From NCBI GenBank assembly GCA_017395635.1, contig JAFQOE010000043.1, positions 1-56,615 on the forward strand: a stretch of DNA of 56,615 nucleotides, read 5' to 3'. Below the pieces are notes generated by a model. It was not told the origin of the DNA. It was given only the letters and a program-made list of their open reading frames with translations, and searched no databases. Positions 36,155-45,711 of the stretch are shown piece after piece. A program made the translations under genes and the position numbers. The DNA comes from Lachnospiraceae bacterium. Lineage in GTDB: Bacteria > Bacillota > Clostridia > Lachnospirales > Lachnospiraceae. The stretch's first letter is position 1. The number at the start of each line of letters is the position of its first letter.

Positions 36155-37333
36155 ATGAAACGAATTTGGAATGCTTTGATTTATGGTGATACAGAAACTA
36201 GAAAATGTATTGGAAGTGTGATTTTTTTCTCGGTGCTGGCAGTGGTTTTGATTATTATTGGTGGTATTTCCGGAGAATTTAATATATTTATATTTGGTAT
36301 GCTTGCTGTTATTGTTGCAATTATGATTTCACAGACATTTACCTTGGTGGATGATGATTTTGTGGCAGAGGTGAATAAAGAAGGGGATAAAGAGACAGTA
36401 CGTTCAGTTTCTGTTCAAAAGAACGGATTGATATATGGTACGGAGTCCAAGAAAACATCTCAATCGAAATCTTTCAAACAGAATACAAGACAACTTCATA
36501 ACATGAAGAAGGATGTAGAGGTAGAGGCGAAAGAGGAAGAAGAAGAGCTTGTTGTTCCGGTAGAAAAGACTGACAAACGAAAAAGCAATCAGGAAGAAGA
36601 GGATGAATTAAAGGATATTAATCGCTATGCGAATTATAATCAAAAGGTGATGAAACGTATTAAGCGTAAGTATCATATTAAGAAGGATCATCGTCCGATT
36701 ATTATTGATTCCAGTGAATCCTATCGTATCAAACAGTGTCCTGCATTTATTTGGAGAGCGCATAATAAGGTATTTTTGCTATTGTTAGAGAAGGAACCTA
36801 GAAAGATTGTTATTTCAAGAGAAATGATACATAATATGGGCTATAAGGCAGGCGTAAAAGCAGATAAGAATAATGAGTATATTGCGTTTCAGAAAGATAA
36901 TCTTGTGACAAAAGTATTTGAAGAATATTTGCCGGATTATCATGATGCAAGGCTGAAAAATGACCCATTGAAAGTGAAAAATCTGTATACGATTTATCCG
37001 GATATTTGTGTCACAAACCGTTCAGCGTATCAGGTTAAGGATTTATTATTGTTAAATTTTATGCCGAAGGATAAGATTACGGAATCAGATATGGTGAATG
37101 GTTTCTTTAAGCGTGTGTATGCTGCGAATATCATGTTTAAAGATAAAGTAATAAGTATTAATGAATATAAGGAAGAGGTAGAATTAGCTCTTAGAGAAAT
37201 GTGTTATGCAGAAATTCCGAAAAGAGAGTATGTGTTAACGTTGGAAAATCTGCATAAAGCAAAATTGATTTCTAAGCAATATGTCACGTATTATATTGCC
37301 ATGCGAGAAAAGGCGCGAGGTCACGATAGTTAG
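36155..37333 (+). CDS. Unknown membrane-anchored protein
   Basis: The 392-residue product (from ATG 36155; an in-frame GTG at 36146 would add three residues) has two N-terminal membrane helices (about residues 20-41 and 45-63). An acidic/basic charged linker (about 100-160) leads to a soluble C-terminal domain of about 220 residues with a YRIKQCPAFIWRAHNKVFLLLLEKEPRKIVISREM core. I recognise no family and see no catalytic motif. It stands alone between the solo repeat arm and a strong terminator. A structural or signalling role at the membrane is possible. Confidence 0.8.
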   Translation: MKRIWNALIYGDTETRKCIGSVIFFSVLAVVLIIIGGISGEFNIFIFGMLAVIVAIMISQTFTLVDDDFVAEVNKEGDKETVRSVSVQKNGLIYGTESKKTSQSKSFKQNTRQLHNMKKDVEVEAKEEEEELVVPVEKTDKRKSNQEEEDELKDINRYANYNQKVMKRIKRKYHIKKDHRPIIIDSSESYRIKQCPAFIWRAHNKVFLLLLEKEPRKIVISREMIHNMGYKAGVKADKNNEYIAFQKDNLVTKVFEEYLPDYHDARLKNDPLKVKNLYTIYPDICVTNRSAYQVKDLLLLNFMPKDKITESDMVNGFFKRVYAANIMFKDKVISINEYKEEVELALREMCYAEIPKREYVLTLENLHKAKLISKQYVTYYIAMREKARGHDS

Positions 37334-37372
37334 AGGGAATGACTAACGGATAATAAAGGTATGGATGTTAAA

Positions 37373-37426
37373 AGGGAGTGGCACTCCACATAGGACATTA
37401 TCGTCTTATGTAGGGTGCTACTCCCT
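37373..37426. terminator. Bidirectional terminator between convergent genes
   Basis: AGGGAGTGGCAC and GTGCTACTCCCT form the base of a long stem, with CATAGGAC/GTCTTATG inside. AGCTTTTT follows on the plus strand. It overlaps the stop codon of the kinase gene on the minus strand. Confidence 0.85.
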
Positions 37427-38246
37427 AGCTTTTTGAGATTAACAGATCTAAATGTTCTTCAAAGCAAACTCCGTCATTAATTGGAATATTCATTTTAGAA
37501 GAGGTTGTCAGACAAGTTTCGATAAAGGATGCAGCAGTCTTGACAGACTCTGTTAATGGGGTGTTATGTAAACTTTCGCCTGCAAGGATTGCAGAGAATA
37601 CATCACCGGTGCCTGGTCGCAATGGTAGGATTCGCTTGTTATATAGTACTTCAAAATTATCATCTTCATAGATGGCATTGCCGATTTGGTTATCTTTTAC
37701 AATACCGGTAACAACAATTTTTTGTGCTCCTTTACTGCGTAATACTTTGCACATGTCCAGTATTTCTGTTTCGGTTATATCTTCCCGGTATGGTGTATCT
37801 GTCAGAAAACAAAGTTCAGTTACATTTGGTGTAGTTAGAGTTGAATGTGTCACCAATTGTTTTAGCGAGTTACACATTTCCTGTGTGTAGGCTGGATATA
37901 GTACACCGTCATCACCCATAACCGGATCCACAATAACTTTCTCAAACGAAAAATTCTTTAACATATGTCGAATAACAGAAAGCTGATCTTTCGAACCGAG
38001 ATATCCGGTATAGAGCCCATCAAAGGAAAACTGTAAAGCTTTCCATTTCTCAAGATAAGGTTCCATGTGTTCAGTGAAATCTAGCAATGTATAATCTGGA
38101 TAACCGGTGTGATTGGATAAGATAGCGGTTGGTAATATACCACACTGAATTTTCATGGCACATAGAATTGGAAGTGCTACTGTAATGGAGCAGCGTCCAA
38201 AACCGGATATATCATTTACAACTGCGATGGAACGTTGTTTTTTCAT
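37425..38246 (-). CDS. pdxK: Pyridoxal/pyridoxamine kinase
   Basis: The 273-residue product is a ribokinase-fold vitamin B6 kinase. VVNDISGFGRCSITVALPIL is the substrate-binding opening of this family, VDPVMGDDGVLY the middle motif, and RPGTGDVFSAILAG the ATP/catalytic motif with the catalytic Asp. It phosphorylates pyridoxal or pyridoxamine (and perhaps pyridoxine) to the coenzyme form. It is encoded next to a MocR-type regulator, an ECF transporter component and an aminotransferase, all consistent with B6 salvage. Confidence 0.92.
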   Translation of the reverse strand: MKKQRSIAVVNDISGFGRCSITVALPILCAMKIQCGILPTAILSNHTGYPDYTLLDFTEHMEPYLEKWKALQFSFDGLYTGYLGSKDQLSVIRHMLKNFSFEKVIVDPVMGDDGVLYPAYTQEMCNSLKQLVTHSTLTTPNVTELCFLTDTPYREDITETEILDMCKVLRSKGAQKIVVTGIVKDNQIGNAIYEDDNFEVLYNKRILPLRPGTGDVFSAILAGESLHNTPLTESVKTAASFIETCLTTSSKMNIPINDGVCFEEHLDLLISKS

Positions 38247-38277
38247 AAGGTTATTCCCTTTCTTTTTTTCAAATGTC

Positions 38278-38341
38278 GTACTATTCAGATTCTCGTTCGA
38301 AAATGATTCATATGTATATTATGTTAGTTCTGAATAGTTAC
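38278..38341. repeat. Dispersed repeat pair
   Basis: GTACTATTCAGA at the left and TTCTGAATAGTTAC at the right form an inverted pair around about 39 bases, in the gap between the kinase and regulator genes. Confidence 0.6.
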
Positions 38342-38419
38342 CAAATACCTTTATAAAATAGTATAAGTGACATCAAAATGCAAGTATTTATAAGTGCATA
38401 TATTGAAATGTTATATCTG

Positions 38420-39475
38420 TTAATGTTGTTGTCTGTGTCTTACTCTGTTAAGATGACGTTCAAAGTTACCACTGGATATATATTCTGCTAAAACATACTG
38501 ATCTAATACCGGAACAGAGCAGGAAAACTCGCCAAAGGTTTTTTCATAAACAGATAGCAGATGTGGTGGTAGTATCATATATCCTATACGCATGGATGGT
38601 GAAAGACTTTTGGAAAAAGTGTTGATATAGATTACTGATTCGCTATGCGACAGGGCGTATAGCGTTTCAACCGGTTGTCCGGGTTTGAAAAATTCGCTGT
38701 TAAAGTCATCCTCTACAATATATTTTCCTTGTGTGGCCCAGCGTAGATATTCGTAACGCTTGGCAACGGGAACGGTAATATCGGTAGGGTAGCTTTTAAA
38801 TGGTGTTACATGCAATACATCAATGTTGCTATTTTTCAAAGCACTACTTTCGATTCCATCGGTTCCCATCGATAATTTCTGAATGATTGCGCCTGTACTG
38901 GAATATACCGCCTCAATACGGGAGTAAGACGGATTTTCGATTCCGTATATAAGATTTCTCCCAAGCAACTTTACTACAATTTCGTAAAGCTGTTCTGCTC
39001 CGGAACCGATAATGATTTGTCTTGGTTGTGCTACCATACCACGATAGCGATAGAGATAGTCCGCTATGGCATTACGGAGTATGGCGCACCCCATGTTAGG
39101 TGATTTGATGAATAATTCCTGTTCCTTTTCAGAAATTACCTTGCGTATGGTTTTGAACCATAAGGAATATTCGAAGTCATGGGTAGTATAATCAGCAACA
39201 GGAACTTCTAGATAATCAAATTCAATGTGCTTTTTTGATGTGGAGGATAAAGAAGTAGTGTTAATGTGGTTGACGTAATACCCACTGCGTTCTTTTGTAA
39301 TAATATATCCTTCATCTGCTAACATATCGTATGCGGTTTCTACCGTAATAACGCTACATCCAAATTTATCTGCGGTTACACGTTTGGAAGGAAGCTTGTC
39401 ACCGGATTGGTATTCTCCGCATAATATTTGCTCTTTCATCATTTTATAAATTTCGAGATATTTCTTTTTTTTCAT
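38420..39475 (-). CDS. MocR/PdxR-type GntR-aminotransferase regulator, shortened at the C-terminus
   Basis: Residues 1-70 are a GntR winged helix (YLEIYKMMKEQILCGEYQSGDKLPSKRVTADKFGCSVITVETAYDMLADEGYI). The rest is the aminotransferase-like domain of MocR regulators, with EDDFNSEFF and TFSKSLSPSMRIGYMILP supplying the PLP Lys region. MocR proteins usually run to about 450 residues; this one stops at 351, just after GNFERHLNRVRH, so roughly the last 100 residues of the small subdomain are missing. PdxR-type members activate B6 genes when PLP is low. It diverges from the transporter gene at 39578, the expected target. Whether the short form is active is unclear. Confidence 0.85.
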   Translation of the reverse strand: MKKKKYLEIYKMMKEQILCGEYQSGDKLPSKRVTADKFGCSVITVETAYDMLADEGYIITKERSGYYVNHINTTSLSSTSKKHIEFDYLEVPVADYTTHDFEYSLWFKTIRKVISEKEQELFIKSPNMGCAILRNAIADYLYRYRGMVAQPRQIIIGSGAEQLYEIVVKLLGRNLIYGIENPSYSRIEAVYSSTGAIIQKLSMGTDGIESSALKNSNIDVLHVTPFKSYPTDITVPVAKRYEYLRWATQGKYIVEDDFNSEFFKPGQPVETLYALSHSESVIYINTFSKSLSPSMRIGYMILPPHLLSVYEKTFGEFSCSVPVLDQYVLAEYISSGNFERHLNRVRHRQQH

Positions 39476-39577
39476 CTGGTTATATAAAAATCTCCTTTTT
39501 TGAATATATTAATGATATCAGAATGAAGTTATAATGCCAATAGAAAAATTAGAAATTGAAAGAAAGGATTTTGTTAT

Positions 39578-40132
39578 ATGGAAAAAGTAGAAACGTATCA
39601 GAAAGTGAGTGAAGGAAAATATATAAGAAGCCGAACCAGACAGATTACCCTAGATGGCATGTTTGTGGCATTAACATTAGTGTTTACTGCATTTGTAAAC
39701 ATTCAAATTCCTAGCTTTGGAGGTGCCGGTGGCTTGATTCATCTGGGAAATGTACCACTTTTAATTGGAGCTATGGTGTACGGAAAACGTACTGGAGCGA
39801 TTGCGGGAGCACTCGGAATGGGATTGTTTGACCTTTTGAGTGGCTGGGTAATGTGGGCACCATGTACAATTCTTACCTGTGGTTTAATGGGGTTTACGAT
39901 TGGTGTAATCTGTGAAAAGAAGAAAACGATGTTTTGCAAACTTTTGGCAATAGTGATTGCTCTTGTAATTAAAATTGTGGGATACTTTGCTTTTGAAGCA
40001 GCGATTATTGGAAATGGAATGGTAGCTGCTTTAAAGTCTGTTCCTGGCAATGTGATTCAGGTTAGTGTTGCGGCTGTAATTGTTCTTATGATTATTACAC
40101 CTTTGGAAAGAGGATTGCGCAATATTGGATGA
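39578..40132 (+). CDS. ECF transporter S component, probable vitamin B6 uptake
   Basis: The 184-residue membrane protein has about five or six helices. Its N-terminal pattern is typical of S components: RTRQITLDGMFVALTLVFTAFVNIQIP, then GLIHLGNVPLLIGAMVYGKRTGAIAGALGMGLFDLLSG. S components bind one vitamin and share the EcfA/A'/T engine encoded elsewhere. Substrate specificity is inferred from the neighbours (B6 kinase, MocR regulator, aminotransferase), not from the sequence. The start has an AAAGAAAGG site. Confidence 0.88.
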   Translation: MEKVETYQKVSEGKYIRSRTRQITLDGMFVALTLVFTAFVNIQIPSFGGAGGLIHLGNVPLLIGAMVYGKRTGAIAGALGMGLFDLLSGWVMWAPCTILTCGLMGFTIGVICEKKKTMFCKLLAIVIALVIKIVGYFAFEAAIIGNGMVAALKSVPGNVIQVSVAAVIVLMIITPLERGLRNIG

Positions 40133-40209
40133 TTGATTGTTGAAAGCTGATTTATGTAGATCTGCATAAGGTAGATAGAAATATTTTACGATAAAAAAGG
40201 AGATAAGAA

Positions 40210-41310
40210 ATGTATAAAATGATGACACCGGGACCAACTATGGTTGCAGAAAATGTTAGAATGGCAAGAAGCTTAGAGACAGGAAATCCGGATTTTGATG
40301 TGGATTTTTATGATTATTACAAGGAGACTTGTGAATTATATAGTGACCTGTTATATACGAAAAATGAAAGTCTGATTTTAAGTGGAGAAGGAATTCTTGG
40401 TCTGGAAGCTGCTGTTGCTTCTTTGACAGAACAGGGGGACAGAGTGCTTGTTCTAGATAATGGTGTATTTGGAAAAGGGTTTGCAGATTTTGTAAGCATG
40501 TATGGTGGAGAACCAGTGTTGTACACAACGGACTACAAAAGAGAAATAGAAGTAACAGCTTTGAGAGAGTTTCTTGAGAAGGATTCCGATTTTACATATG
40601 CAACAGTGGTACATTGCGATACACCAAGTGGTATGTTGAATCCCATTGATCAGATATGTCCGTTACTTAAGGAATACGGAATATTAACAGTGGTGGATTC
40701 TGTGTCCGGAATGTTTGGTAATGAGGTTCGCGTGGATGATTGGAAGATTGATATTCTGTGTGGTGGTTCTCAAAAGGCAATTTCAGCTCCAATCGGACTT
40801 ACTTTGGTTACGATTAGTGAGGATGCAAAAAAGGCAATGAAGAACCGTAAGACACCGATTGCTTCCTTCTATGCAAATCTGACAACCTTTGAAGGATACT
40901 ACGAAAAGAAGTGGTTTCCGTATTCTATGCCGATTAGTGATATATATGGTTTGGGTCAGGCATTGGAGAACATCAAAGAAGACGAAGATTTTCTTGCACG
41001 CCATGAAAGAATTGCAACAAAGACGAGAGAATATTTAACAAGTATAGGTTTACAGTTGTATGCAGAGAATGGATATTCTAATACCGTTACGGTATTCAAA
41101 GTACCGGAGGGTGTGACGGCGGAACAGCTACTACAAACAGTGAGAGAGGATCATAACATACTGCTGGCTGGTTCGTTTGACGTGTTGGCAGGAGAGGTGA
41201 TTCGTATTGGACATATGGGTTATAACTGTACAGAAGAGAATATAAAAGCAACCTTAGAAGCGATAGAATTATCTTTAAAAAAATTAAATGAAACCAATTT
41301 GAATCTTTAA
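40210..41310 (+). CDS. Class V aminotransferase (pyridoxamine-pyruvate aminotransferase-like candidate)
   Basis: The 366-residue PLP-fold enzyme belongs to the alanine-glyoxylate/serine-glyoxylate branch. It has the short N-terminal MTPGPTMV motif, SGEGILGLEAAV, HCDTPSGMLNPI, VVDSVSGMFG (the Asp binding the PLP ring) and CGGSQKAISAPIGL, where the Lys after SQ is the PLP Lys. Pyridoxamine-pyruvate aminotransferase is a known member of this branch that uses free pyridoxamine as substrate. The B6 neighbours make that role plausible: it would turn pyridoxamine into pyridoxal. Alanine-glyoxylate activity is the alternative. It probably shares a transcript with the ECF gene. Confidence 0.85.
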   Translation: MYKMMTPGPTMVAENVRMARSLETGNPDFDVDFYDYYKETCELYSDLLYTKNESLILSGEGILGLEAAVASLTEQGDRVLVLDNGVFGKGFADFVSMYGGEPVLYTTDYKREIEVTALREFLEKDSDFTYATVVHCDTPSGMLNPIDQICPLLKEYGILTVVDSVSGMFGNEVRVDDWKIDILCGGSQKAISAPIGLTLVTISEDAKKAMKNRKTPIASFYANLTTFEGYYEKKWFPYSMPISDIYGLGQALENIKEDEDFLARHERIATKTREYLTSIGLQLYAENGYSNTVTVFKVPEGVTAEQLLQTVREDHNILLAGSFDVLAGEVIRIGHMGYNCTEENIKATLEAIELSLKKLNETNLNL

Positions 41311-41353
41311 TTGTATTATTTATGAAATATTTCTTATTTTTATCAGTGAGAAA

Positions 41354-41382
41354 TTGAAAGTTATATTATTGAAGTTTATAAT
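41354..41382 (+). promoter_or_regulatory. Flotillin promoter
   Basis: TTGAAA, a 17-base spacer and a perfect TATAAT. A dispersed repeat (41394-41417) lies at the expected transcript start. Confidence 0.7.
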
Positions 41383-41393
41383 GTAACAATCGA

Positions 41394-41417
41394 AACTGTT
41401 TAAATTTGAATAGTTAC
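41394..41417. repeat. Dispersed repeat copy in the flotillin leader
   Basis: AACTGTT, seven bases, then GAATAGTTAC. Confidence 0.5.
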
Positions 41418-41446
41418 GAATTACAAAAGAGAAAAGGAGAGGTTTT

Positions 41447-43006
41447 ATGTTAGGTTTAATTCTTAATTTTTGGTGGGTTATTCTGATTGTGATACTTGCC
41501 ATCATTGTGCTGTTGTTGAGCTATGTGAAGGCACCACCGGATGTAGCATTTGTTATTTCGGGAATTCGTAAAGAACCGAAGGTGTTGATTGGTCGTGCAG
41601 GATTTAAGATTCCATTTTTTGAAAGAAAAGATGAGCTTCTTTTGAAACAGATTTCGATCGATATTAAGACGGATGATTTTGTTCCGACATTAGATTTTAT
41701 TGGTGTGAATATTGATGCGGTTGCTAAGGTTCGAGTAATGACAGATAAAGAAGGTCTTCAACGTGCAATGACGAACTTCTTGAATATGAAGGAAGACCGA
41801 ATTATTATGGCCTTGGTAGATTCGTTACAGGGTAATATGCGTGAGATTATCGGTACCGTTACTTTGAAGGAGCTTTGTAATGACCGTAAGGTGTTTGGTG
41901 ATCAGGTACAGGAAAAAGCGCAGAAAGACATGAATAGTCTTGGTATTGAAATCATTTCTTGTAATATCCAGCATGTTACAGACCAGAATGATTTGATTCC
42001 GGCTTTAGGTCAGGATAACATGGCTGCCATTCAGAAGAATGCATCGATTGCAAAGGCAAATGCGGACAGAGACGTTGCAATTGCTCAGGCACAGGCTAAG
42101 AAAGAGGCTAATGATGCTTCGGTACAGTCAGAAACCGAGATTGCCATCAAACAGAATGAATTGGCAATTAAGAAAGCGGAATTAAAGACTGTGGAAGATA
42201 CGAAGCGTGCGCAGGCAGACGCAGCGTATAAGATTCAGGAAGAGGAACAGCGTAAGTCGATAGAGGTTACTGCAACCAATGCGAACATTGCGCGTCAGGA
42301 ACGAGAAGTTGAGTTGAAGATGCGTGAGGCTGAAGTACAGGAACAGACCTTGAATGCGAACATTCGTAAGCAGGCAGATGCTGAGAAGTACAAGCAGCAA
42401 CAGATGGCAGATGTAGAACTTTATAAGCGTCAGAAAGAAGCGGAAGCACAGAAATACGAACAGGCACAGGAAGCAGAAGCACAGAAGATTAAAGCAGAAG
42501 CTGTGAAATATGCCATGGAGCAGGAAGCGGAAGCAATTCGTGCAAAGGCAGAGGCAGAAGCGGCAGGTATTCGTGCGAAGGGTGAAGCGGAAGCGGCTGC
42601 GATTCAGGCAAAGGCAGAAGCGGAAGCGGCTGGTATTGATAAGAAAGCGGAAGCGATGCAGAAGTATGGTGAGGCTGCGATTATCGAGATGCTTTGTCAG
42701 ATGTATCCGTTAGTAGCACAGGCAGTCGCTACTCCACTTGCTAATGTGGATTCCATTACAATGTATGGTTCTGGCAATACAGCAAAATTGACAGAAGATG
42801 TGACTACATCCTTAAAGCAGATTATGGATGGTGTTGGTGATAGCTTGGGAATTAATCCTTCTGTGTTGTTATCAAGCTTTGCTGGCACGAAGTTGGCAGG
42901 TTTGACAGACAAAGAAGCGGGTAAAAAAGATACCACAGTGGTGAATGTTGTAACACCAGGAACACAGTCAGAGAAGAGTGTTCTTGTGGAGGATACTATA
43001 GACTAA
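41447..43006 (+). CDS. Flotillin-like SPFH protein
   Basis: The 519-residue product has one N-terminal membrane hairpin or anchor (WWVILIVILAIIVLLLSYV). An SPFH/band-7 domain (about 30-190, GIRKEPKVLIGRAGFKIPFFERKDELLLKQISIDIKT) and a long coiled-coil with many EA-AE repeats (about 200-420), typical of flotillins, follow. The C-terminus is glycine- and hydrophobic-rich. Flotillins gather in membrane microdomains and organise signalling and protein complexes. Its length and the EAEAEAAGIRAKGEAEAAAI region match FloT/YuaG-type proteins. It has its own promoter and terminator. Confidence 0.93.
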   Translation: MLGLILNFWWVILIVILAIIVLLLSYVKAPPDVAFVISGIRKEPKVLIGRAGFKIPFFERKDELLLKQISIDIKTDDFVPTLDFIGVNIDAVAKVRVMTDKEGLQRAMTNFLNMKEDRIIMALVDSLQGNMREIIGTVTLKELCNDRKVFGDQVQEKAQKDMNSLGIEIISCNIQHVTDQNDLIPALGQDNMAAIQKNASIAKANADRDVAIAQAQAKKEANDASVQSETEIAIKQNELAIKKAELKTVEDTKRAQADAAYKIQEEEQRKSIEVTATNANIARQEREVELKMREAEVQEQTLNANIRKQADAEKYKQQQMADVELYKRQKEAEAQKYEQAQEAEAQKIKAEAVKYAMEQEAEAIRAKAEAEAAGIRAKGEAEAAAIQAKAEAEAAGIDKKAEAMQKYGEAAIIEMLCQMYPLVAQAVATPLANVDSITMYGSGNTAKLTEDVTTSLKQIMDGVGDSLGINPSVLLSSFAGTKLAGLTDKEAGKKDTTVVNVVTPGTQSEKSVLVEDTID

Positions 43007-43014
43007 TAAAAGAT

Positions 43015-43052
43015 GTCGGTGACGTTACCAGTGATATAGTAACGTTGCCGAC
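43015..43052 (+). terminator. Flotillin terminator
   Basis: GTCGGTGACGTTAC and GTAACGTTGCCGAC form a 14-bp stem with one G-T pair and a 10-base loop, followed by TTCTTTC. Confidence 0.85.
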
Positions 43053-43140
43053 TTCTTTCATTTATTAGAAAATTTCTGGTTTATCAAGAATATCTTAAGA
43101 AATGCAAGAATAGACTTTAGAATAATACACAAAAAGTAAT

Positions 43141-43211
43141 AAAGCACTTTATAAAATTAAGTGAAAGTGCTGAAAAGCACATGTGCCTATTAAAAAGCAC
43201 TTGCTTTTTTT
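43141..43211 (+). promoter_or_regulatory. Possible transcription attenuator in the glnN leader
   Basis: Three related segments occur in order: AAAGCACTTT (43141), AAAGTGCT (43164) and AAAGCACTTGC followed by seven Ts (43195-43211). The second can pair with either the first or the third. Pairing with the third makes an intrinsic terminator and pairing with the first would prevent it. The intervening GCACATGTGC is itself palindromic. This is the logic of an antitermination leader; the effector is unknown. Confidence 0.5.
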
Positions 43212-43290
43212 AAATTGGTAGTTTAAGCTAGGTAAATGTGAAAAGAAGGTAGCTGTTCTGTACTTAACAGTTATAAAAGGAGATAGAATT

Positions 43291-45405
43291 ATGAGTGATA
43301 AAGTCAATGTTTCAGAAATTTTTGGTGCAAATGTATTCAACGAGTCCGTTATGCGTGCTCGTTTACCGAAAGCGGTATATAAAGAGTTACAACAGACGAT
43401 TGAGCTTGGAAAAGAATTGAATCCGGCTATAGCAGATACGGTAGCAAATGCTATGAAGGACTGGGCAGTGGAGCATGGTGCGACACATTATACACACTGG
43501 TTCCAGCCGATGACTGGTATTACTGCAGAGAAGCATGATGCATTTATCAATCCGACAGCAGATGGTAAGGTTATGTTGGAGTTTTCCGGTAAGGAGTTAA
43601 TTAAGGGTGAGCCGGATGCGTCTTCTTTCCCTTCCGGTGGACTTCGTGCAACCAATGAAGCTCGTGGATATACAGCATGGGATTGTACCTCTCCAGCGTT
43701 CCTTAAGGAATCTCCGGATGGAAGTACGATTCTTTGTATTCCAACTGCATTTTCTTCTTATACAGGAGAGGCGTTAGATAAGAAGACACCGCTTCTTCGT
43801 TCCATGGAAGCCATTAATAAACAAACATTAAGAATTCTTAGATTGTTCGGCAATACAACTGCAACCAAGATTACTACCTATGTGGGAGCAGAACAGGAGT
43901 ATTTCTTAATTGATAAGAAAGATTTCGAGAAACGTAAAGATCTAATCTTTACAGGAAGAACTTTATTTGGCGCAATGCCACCAAAGGGTCAGGAATTGGA
44001 TGACCATTATTTTGGTTCGGTGAAGACAAGAGTGTTGTCTTTTATGCATGACTTGAATATTGAGTTATGGAAACTTGGTATTTCGGCTAAGACACAGCAC
44101 AATGAGGTTGCTCCTTGTCAGCATGAGTTGGCACCTGTATATGGTACAACCAACATTGGTACAGACCATAACCAGTTAATTATGGAAACAATGAAGAAGG
44201 TTGCTGAACGTCATGAGTTGGCTTGTCTTTTACATGAGAAACCATTTGCAGGAGTAAATGGTTCCGGTAAGCATAACAATTGGTCGCTTTGTACAGATGA
44301 AGGACAGAATTTGCTTGAGCCGGGGAAGACACCTCATGATAATATTCAGTTCCTCTTATTTCTAACTGCTATTTTGAAGGCGGTGGATGAGCATGCGGAT
44401 TTGTTGAGACTTTCTGCTGCTGCAACAGGAAATGATCACAGATTAGGCGCGGATGAAGCACCTCCGGCAATTATTTCTGTATATCTTGGAGAACAGTTGG
44501 ATGATGTATTAGAGCAGTTAGATACAACCGGTGAGGCTACCAGCTCTATTAAAGGTAAGCGCTTTAAATCTGGTGTTGCGACTTTACCATCCTTTAGACA
44601 GGATGCAACAGATCGTAATCGTACATCACCGTTTGCATTTACCGGTAACAAGTTTGAGTTCCGTATGGTGGGTTCTACACAGTCTACCGGTACTCCGAAT
44701 ACAGTTATCAACACTATCGTGGCAGATGCACTTTGCCAGATTGCAGATGAGTTAGAGCAGGCAGAAGATTTCGAGATGGCTGTTCATGATAAGATTAAAG
44801 AATTAATCGGTAAGCACAAGAGAATTGTCTTCAATGGCAATGGATATTCGGAAGAGTGGGTAGAAGAAGCTGAAAGACGTGGTTTGCCAAATATCAAGTC
44901 TATGGTGGATGCAGTTGAGGCATATAAGAAACCTGAGAATATTGAGTTGTTTGAGAAATTTGGAGTGCTTAATAAGGTTGAAATGGAGTCTCGTGCAGAG
45001 ATTTATTATGAGAACTACGCAAAGCAGATTAACATTGAAACAAAGACTATGTTAGATATGGCTAGAAAGCAGATTATTCCTGCAGTTATGAAATATGCGG
45101 GAGATTTGGCAAAAGGTGCTAACGAAGTGAAAGCTATGGGCATGGATGTTTCTGTTCAGGAGGACATTTTAAAGAAGATTACCACTGAGCTTAAGAATCT
45201 TGTGGATGCAGTTGAGCAGTTAGATGCAATTGACGACAAAGCAAGAGCGATGGAAGATAATATGGAAGCAGCAGCAAAATGTTTCCACACAGATGTATTC
45301 CCGGCTATGGAAGCGGTAAGAGAGCCTGCAGATAAGCTTGAAGAGTTAGTGGATAAGGAGTATTGGCCATTCCCACAGTATGAGGATATGCTATTCTATG
45401 CGTAA
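43291..45405 (+). CDS. glnN: Glutamine synthetase type III
   Basis: GSIII makes glutamine from glutamate, ammonia and ATP. The 704-residue length and sequence pattern are typical of GSIII rather than GSI (about 450). [15 protein letters not shown] and [21 protein letters not shown] are in the N-terminal half, EQEYFLI carries metal-binding glutamates, [16 protein letters not shown] and [13 protein letters not shown] are in the catalytic core, and the C-terminal 180 residues are helical. It starts behind AAAAGGAGATAG. The leader at 43141-43211 may control it. Confidence 0.97.
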   Translation: MSDKVNVSEIFGANVFNESVMRARLPKAVYKELQQTIELGKELNPAIADTVANAMKDWAVEHGATHYTHWFQPMTGITAEKHDAFINPTADGKVMLEFSGKELIKGEPDASSFPSGGLRATNEARGYTAWDCTSPAFLKESPDGSTILCIPTAFSSYTGEALDKKTPLLRSMEAINKQTLRILRLFGNTTATKITTYVGAEQEYFLIDKKDFEKRKDLIFTGRTLFGAMPPKGQELDDHYFGSVKTRVLSFMHDLNIELWKLGISAKTQHNEVAPCQHELAPVYGTTNIGTDHNQLIMETMKKVAERHELACLLHEKPFAGVNGSGKHNNWSLCTDEGQNLLEPGKTPHDNIQFLLFLTAILKAVDEHADLLRLSAAATGNDHRLGADEAPPAIISVYLGEQLDDVLEQLDTTGEATSSIKGKRFKSGVATLPSFRQDATDRNRTSPFAFTGNKFEFRMVGSTQSTGTPNTVINTIVADALCQIADELEQAEDFEMAVHDKIKELIGKHKRIVFNGNGYSEEWVEEAERRGLPNIKSMVDAVEAYKKPENIELFEKFGVLNKVEMESRAEIYYENYAKQINIETKTMLDMARKQIIPAVMKYAGDLAKGANEVKAMGMDVSVQEDILKKITTELKNLVDAVEQLDAIDDKARAMEDNMEAAAKCFHTDVFPAMEAVREPADKLEELVDKEYWPFPQYEDMLFYA

Positions 45406-45411
45406 GAAAAT

Positions 45412-45438
45412 GTAACTATGAAGGTACTGAATCGTTAC
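45412..45438. repeat. Dispersed inverted repeat after glnN
   Basis: GTAACTAT, nine bases, then GAATCGTTAC. It is six bases after the glnN stop codon. Confidence 0.6.
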
Positions 45439-45487
45439 GTATATACAATTTTAGAACGGTAAAGAGGATTGTCGTTATGGAATTATA

Positions 45488-45534
45488 AAGCCACAAGTTG
45501 TAGATATTTATGCTATGATTTGTGGCTTTTCTTT
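45488..45534 (+). terminator. glnN terminator
   Basis: AAAGCCACAA and TTGTGGCTTT pair around about 22 bases and are followed by TCTTTC. The rest of the 45405-45712 gap shows no gene. Confidence 0.8.
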
Positions 45535-45711
45535 CGGGATAATAGGGTGAATCAGCTTTTACTTGATGTTGTTTTTGTAAGATTATATAATTTTGAGGAA
45601 GTATAAAATGTGTAAATGACAGATTAGGCGTAGATTGAAAATATGCCAATGGAAAATGGATGAATCGTAAAGCTATATACAAACGAAAATGACGATTAGG
45701 AGAGTAGATAT

